Positions 59,164 through 64,000 of a DNA stretch of 64,000 nt are shown here, in pieces. The stretch comes from Dermatemys mawii. Its lineage: Eukaryota; Chordata; Testudines; Dermatemydidae. A program made the translations under genes and the position numbers. Location of the stretch: the NCBI GenBank assembly GCA_007922305.1, contig ML677341.1:70742421-70806420 (forward strand), read 5' to 3'. The notes beneath the pieces were generated by a model, which had not been told where the DNA came from, searched no databases, and worked only from the letters and a program-made list of their open reading frames with translations. Each line of letters starts with the position of its first letter. Within the stretch, counting starts at the first letter, position 1.

Positions 59164-60390
59164 TAGAACTCGGCAATCAGGGGGGGTCAACCTGGATGTC
59201 TGAGCTCACAGGATTGAGGCTAATAATTGTCACAGCTAGGTAATGGATTCTGTCTTGTTGCCTGCAGCAGCAGATTCAAGAGTTGCCATGCTCAGGTCCC
59301 CTGCTTCAGAGGAGGCAAAGGCTTGTCTTGTCACAGGGACTTCTGCTTGTTGCTGCTTCTCCCAAAACGAGGAGTTGATTCCATTCAGCAGTGCCTCCTT
59401 CCCAAGGTTCCCAGGCAGGATCAGGCATTCATGTGGAACTGGCAATGGTACATTGCTATAAGCTTCTTTTCTGAACAAGAGCTCCAGAAAGTGAGCTTGC
59501 TTCTGTCTGGATCCAGCTCTTTTTAATGCTCCTAGCATGTCTACATAAAGACAAGAGAGAGTGTTTTAAAATGGGTTAGCCAAAACGTTTTAGGCCTTTG
59601 TGCTTACCGTAGACTAACTCATCTATTAAGGATGACGGTCCAGAAATCCGGATATTTGATGCAAATAATGCCATGTCACACCTACATTTTTGATATATCT
59701 GCACAGTTTATCTTTTTTATTTTGACTTGAAAAGTAGTATTTATTTTCTGCTCCTGTTTCTTCCCTCTATAGTATCATTTGCTTTGTTCCCTTCAAGGGG
59801 AGACTCTGTCTCTCTCTGCGGAGGACCGTTTCAAGCACACCTTCCCAGCTCCCTCATGCCTGCAATCAGAGACCCACTCCAGGCCCTGCCCAGCCATTGC
59901 TGCTCCTCCTCTTCCCAAAGTCTCAGCTCCCACTGTGAAAGCCGCTCATGTGGGTGCAAGATACTACCCTCCCTGCACCTCACAGTCTGTGCATGCTGAG
60001 GTCTGGCTGAAAGGGAAGGTGGGCTGCTCTGCACACCCACTTCTATCCAGGAATGTTCCAGAAGGTAACCTTTCTTTCTTGTCAGGGCTGGGTTAGCCTT
60101 AGGAGTGTGGCAGGCCAGTCGATCCCACCATCCCTTCGGTTAGATGATGCAGCTTTAACAAGGGCTCCCTTGCCAGCACCTCACTGGGTCTCTTGTTTCT
60201 TGGTTGAACAGAGTTCCAGGTTGGTGGGCACCAGGTTGGCGTTACGTGAATTAAATTACTCCCCTTCCCACATGTTGACGAGAACCTGAAAGACATACAC
60301 CGATCCCTCTGAAGTCAATGAGAGTTGCAGGTGATGAAAACCTCTCTGAATGAGGCTCTAACTGAGCAATGTTCTGTTCTGGTCCTACAG

Positions 60391-60543
60391 GTTGAAGATA
60401 GACACCAATACAGTGCCTTGTCTGAACTCGATGCCGAGGGCCTAAAGAAAAAGAAGAAAGAGCAGGGCAAGAACTGCAGTACACTAGTGTACTCTGTCAC
60501 TGAGATTCCACCATGGCACCTCTGCATTCTGCTAGGGATTCAG
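60391..60543 (+). CDS. SLC23A4: SLC23A4, coding exon 2 (start of TM1)
   Basis: A 153-bp, phase-0 exon (residues 19-69) from acceptor ggtcctacag| to donor CAG|gtgaga. A Lys-rich cytosolic stretch (GLKKKKKEQGKN) leads into LVYSVTEIPPWHLCILLGIQ, the start of the first membrane helix of nucleobase/ascorbate transporters (NAT/NCS2 family, UraA fold). The exon ends on Gln69, the first residue of the family's QH motif in TM1. SLC23A4 in rat (SNBT1) is a sodium-dependent nucleobase carrier in intestine; the human copy is a pseudogene. Assignment over SLC23A1/A2 rests on the next exon and on synteny. Confidence 0.85.
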
Positions 60544-61130
60544 GTGAGACTAGTAAGAACATGGTGGAGTGGGGTGGGCAGAGGTTTATTGGTTTGTTCA
60601 TAGCCCTGCTTAACAAGTAAAATGTAAATTAGGAAATGGCTCATATTTATTGGCCATGCCTGAAACCATCTGATTGGCTGTTGGTGATGTCAAGTCATCC
60701 CTGGTAAGTGCATGGGGTCAGATTGTTTTCATTTGATCTGTATTTACATTGTGCTCCATGCAGTACAAACAGGTAGATGCAGTCTCAGACTCAGCAAGCT
60801 TGCGTTGAATAACGGCAGTGTTAGAGAGTTATGGGAAATATCTATAGGCGCCAGGCCATCTTTGACTCCATTACAATAAAGGCTAAGCAGAAGTAGCATG
60901 AAAAAGAAACTGTATAGCTTCTCTGAGTTTATAGGACTGTGCGAGAGAGAGACATCCAAGTTGGGTGATACAGTACAGGCCAATGGAGTAGAATATCTAT
61001 ATGGTAAGATGCTTACCAATGCTTAAGCTAAGATAGTAATGCTGACTTTGTTTGGACACTGATGGATAGTTTTTGTGCTGGGCAGGTACCGAGCCCTTTT
61101 TCATGCTGGTCTTTTCTCTTTGGTTCTTAG
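60544..61130 (+). other. SLC23A4: SLC23A4 intron 2
   Basis: A 587-bp intron ending tttggttcttag. I see no element in it. Confidence 0.8.
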
Positions 61131-61288
61131 CACTACTTGACAGCTCTTGGTGGTCTTGTAGCCATCCCTTTGATCCTGTCCAAAGAGCTTTGCCTGCAGC
61201 ACGACCTCCTGACTCAGGGTCACCTGATCAGCACCATCTTCTTTGTCTCGGGAATTTGTACTCTCCTTCAGGTTCTCTTCGGAGTCAG
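61131..61288 (+). CDS. SLC23A4: SLC23A4, coding exon 3 (TM1 end and TM2); gene continues beyond window
   Basis: A 158-bp exon (52 codons plus two bases). It opens with His70 of the QH motif and encodes HYLTALGGLVAIPLILSKEL, a loop, then LISTIFFVSGICTLLQVLFG as TM2. The donor is GTCAG|gtaggc. The sequence closely resembles rodent SLC23A4 and differs from SLC23A1/A2, which read HYLTCFSGTIAVP. No later exon is seen in the remaining 2.7 kb, so about 122 of roughly 600 residues are present. The coding part shows no damage, so it may be functional, unlike the human pseudogene. Confidence 0.85.
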
Positions 61289-61315
61289 GTAGGCAAATCC
61301 CTTGCGATATAACCT

Positions 61316-62509
61316 TGTGATGTTATTGACATGAACTGTGAACATATAGATCATTGTTGCAAGTAGGGTCCAATGGTTGCACTAGGTCTTGTACAGAGGA
61401 GGCCAAGTGGGGTGTCTATGGGAAGGCCGTAGTTTGCTGGTGGTTGTTATGCTGTCTATATGTGTGTATCATGTTTATATTTGAAATTATTAATATTGGC
61501 TATGTCCTTGTTTGATTCTAAGTAGCCTCAGTGAAGCATTTGGTCAGCTTCTTGAGAAAGGACTCTTCTCATTAAGTGCCCAGTCAAGAAACGCTTAACT
61601 GACAATGGACTTGGGGAGATGCCAATCCACCTCTGAGCTTTCCTGGGAAACTAACATGTAAACAATGGTGTTGGCCTGCAAAAGCTGAATCATTCACACA
61701 TATGTGACTTGTTCAGGTGACTGCAAACTCCATCTTGTTGGGGGGATTTTACACAGGAGAACAAAGGGGGTTCCATCTAAAAAGAGAGACTATATAAGGT
61801 CCTGGGGAAACCCCTCCATTTTGTCTTCAGTTGACCCAAAAGATAGCCTCTCCACCCCAAAGAGATGCCTGAAAGAAACTGGAACAAAGGACAGTAACTT
61901 CAGGGGTGTGAATGATTGCTGGACCCAGATCAGGAAGGCATCTAGTCTGTCAAAGAAGCTTATTGGAACATCTCTGAGGGTGAGATTTATCTGCATTTAG
62001 TTTCCTACTGTATTAGGCTTAGACTTGTGTGTTTTTGTTTTATTTTGCTCGGTAATTTACTTTGTTCTGTCTGTTATTACTTGGAACAACTTAAATCCTA
62101 CTTTTTATGTTTAATAAAATCACTTTTTTGCCTATTAATTAACCAGAGCACATAATTAACACCTGGGGGAGCCAAAAGCTGTGCATATCTCTCTATCAGT
62201 GTTAGAGAGGGTGAACAGTTTGAGTTTACCCTGTATAAGCTGTATACAAAGTAAAACACATTTATTTGGGGTTTGGATCCCATGGGGAATTGGAGGTGCT
62301 GAGACAGGAACACTTTCTAAGCCGTTTTCTAAGCTGTCTGCAGCTTTTGGTGGACATGGTTCAGACCTGGGTCTGTGTTTGTATCAATGTGTCTGGCTCA
62401 ACAAGAGAGAGCACTGATGTCCCAAGCTGGCAGGGAAAACGGGTTCAGAGGTAGTCTCAGCACATCAGGCGGCAGCCCCAAAGGGGTCTCTATGACCAAA
62501 CCCATCACA
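61316..62509 (+). mobile_element. Solo LTR, 1194 bp, with perfect 5-bp target duplication
   Basis: The LTR starts TGTGATGTTATTG and ends CCATCACA, so its tips TGTGATG and CATCACA are perfect inverted copies. It is flanked by AACCT on both sides (61311-61315 and 62510-62514). Inside are TATATAAG (61791-61798) and AATAAA (62113-62118). No internal gag, pol or env sequence remains, so it is a solo LTR left by recombination. The 5-bp duplication fits gypsy or ERV integrases. It has the same orientation as SLC23A4. Confidence 0.92.
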
Positions 62510-62831
62510 AACCTATTCAAAGATGGTGAAAGTAATTTGGAGGCTGTAATTGCTAGAGACTCTCCAGTTAGTTAATTGTGATGTATGTTAACGAATGAGA
62601 GTGATTTGCTATTTGTGGCTGTTAGGGCACACAGAACTATAGGAACACACATAGAACTATAGGAATGTCCTTTTGCCACAGATCAATGGGGCAACAACTT
62701 ATAAAATGCTATCCTGAGTAGCTGCTGGAAAGATAAACCCTGCTGCCATGCTCTGTGCTCTGAGATATGGAAAAATACCAGTTTCCACCAGCTGAGGAAC
62801 TGTCCTTCAGTCAGGGTTATCAGCAAGGGAT

Positions 62832-63170
62832 GCATACATACACATATACTCTCCCCGCCTTGCAGGAGGCACTTGCCTCTTCAGAAGGAAAAGAATGGGA
62901 AAAAAACAGCATGCTCTACCCCAGGACCAGGAGAAAGAGGCTAAAAAGAGTGGACCTACAGGATGCCCATGATGTGAAGTTCTGAGGGCTGCAACTAAGT
63001 TATAGGGGATCCCCTACCCTCAAAATACAATTTATGCAGGTGTGTCTTTGGGCAAGGGAGATGGAGGGACCAGAAATGGGACCCTAGAAGCCCAACCTGG
63101 GGGCAAAAGGGAATCTAAAGAGGCAACTGCCTCCTGCAAGGCAGAGAGAGTGTGTGTGTGTATGTATGTG
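62832..63170. repeat. Imperfect inverted repeat, about 50-bp arms
   Basis: The left arm (62832-62881) includes catacatacac and gccttgcaggaggcacttgc; the right arm (63117-63170) includes the reverse complement, gcaactgcctcctgcaaggc and gtatgtatgtg. Arms match at most positions and are separated by about 235 bp. Similarity fades into the flanks. Both arms contain short tandem CA/TG runs. It could form a hairpin and may be part of an unclassified foldback element. Confidence 0.75.
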
Positions 63171-64000
63171 GGGGAAAGGTTGCTATTAGGGAAGGTGGGG
63201 AGGTATGTGACAGAGTGCTGAGGCCTGGCAGCTGGGTCAGGACTTTGAACACTGCAGCCTCCATTAGCTTCCACCGTTAAAGGCTGAATGAGGAATTAGC
63301 TAATCAGGAGAGGCTGAGGAGGTAAGGAACTAATTAGCCCTCTGCTAGTTAACCCAGTAAGAGAAAGGAAGGAAGTGGTACAGAGGAGGAGGACAGGGCT
63401 AGCTGAGCCCAGACTGAAGGAACTGCTGAGAGAGAAACATTTCTTTTCATCCTAGACTAGCGCCCTGGAAGGACTGAAAGATGTAGGGATTAAAAACTGA
63501 TGTTTTACTGTTACTGGTGTTGGTCAGATTTGGGTTTCTAATGGCACTGTGGTTCTGGGCCCTCACTCAGAAGGGGTCCCAGTGCCTGGACTATGGTCCT
63601 GACCCCCCTCTCTGCCCTGAGGCCCTGCTCTATTGGCCCCTTTGGGCTACTATCCCTTTAATGGCTCCCAGCGGAGCAAATTACTGTCATACTAATAGAG
63701 AGGTCCACAATAATTAACTTGCATACACTGCAGTTTATTTGAGAAGGAATTACACAAGTGATAAAAGGTTATATTAGGCACTTAACTCCTATGTTAGATA
63801 TTAAAGAACTATACGGTAAGAGTCATACATTCCTCTTAGTGAGCCTCTTTCACAAAGATACACAAACAGGCCCTGTGTTAGCCTCATACGGTTCCTGCTT
63901 GACAAACAGAAAAGGTACTTAACAAGTCTATGGACAACTTCTTCCCTCCAGATCTGGTCTCCTCAGCCATCTGCTCTGTCTCAGATTCCCTTGAGGCAAG

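Larger units (their letters stand above)
57520..60390 (+). other. SLC23A4: SLC23A4 intron 1
   Basis: A 2.9-kb intron holding a 41-bp tandem duplication (58803-58890) and a 119-bp MITE (59045-59163). A 105-codon GC-rich frame at 59779-60096 has no recognised similarity. The region 58196-58760 looks repeat-derived but could not be classified. Confidence 0.65.
61289..64000 (+). other. SLC23A4: SLC23A4 intron 3 (partial)
   Basis: It contains the solo LTR (61316-62509) and an inverted repeat (62832-63170). The rest to the window end is repeat-like GA/GT-rich sequence with no exon recognised. Confidence 0.65.

Noticed and set aside
59779..60096. 105-codon plus-strand frame within SLC23A4 intron 1
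   Set aside because: No recognised similarity, and the exons on either side join in phase 0 without it. It lies in GC-rich, Pro/Ser-rich sequence.

Overview
This window is vertebrate nuclear DNA, most likely from a turtle. Spliced vertebrate genes lie among CR1 LINEs, a copy resembling the tortoise tRNA-Lys-derived SINE (33939-34055), many hAT and mariner-type non-autonomous elements, and several LTRs. No primate or rodent L1 or Alu sequence is seen.

Three protein-coding genes are supported. (1) The 3' half of CNOT4 (+ strand): coding exons at 3208-3265, 3582-3831, 6727-7224, 26615-26827 and 27591-27892, then a 3' UTR to about 30 kb. Together they encode roughly the last 440 residues of the long isoform; the RING, RRM and zinc-finger exons lie upstream. 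(2) A complete five-exon gene on the - strand (50660 down to 40258) that I assembled from splice signals and phases. It encodes a 316-residue single-pass membrane protein with a signal peptide, one sushi (CCP) domain and a SUSD3-like transmembrane segment. (3) The first three coding exons of a nucleobase/ascorbate transporter (+ strand; 57466-57519, 60391-60543, 61131-61288), best matched to SLC23A4, which runs off the right edge. CNOT4 and the sushi gene converge; the sushi gene and SLC23A4 diverge across about 6.8 kb.

Most of the rest is intron or intergenic sequence full of transposable elements. The 19.4-kb CNOT4 intron (7225-26614) is the richest. It holds a CR1/hAT/CR1 three-layer nest, a decayed hAT transposase gene split by a second hAT element with 7/8 matching target-site duplication, the 3' end of another hAT transposase copy, and a tRNA-Asp relic directly beside a tRNA-headed SINE with a CR1-like tail. 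A solo LTR with a perfect 5-bp target duplication sits 27 bp inside the SLC23A4 intron after exon 3. Another LTR lies in sense orientation in intron 1 of the sushi gene, and a third lies just past its stop codon. No CRISPR, operon or prokaryotic feature is present.
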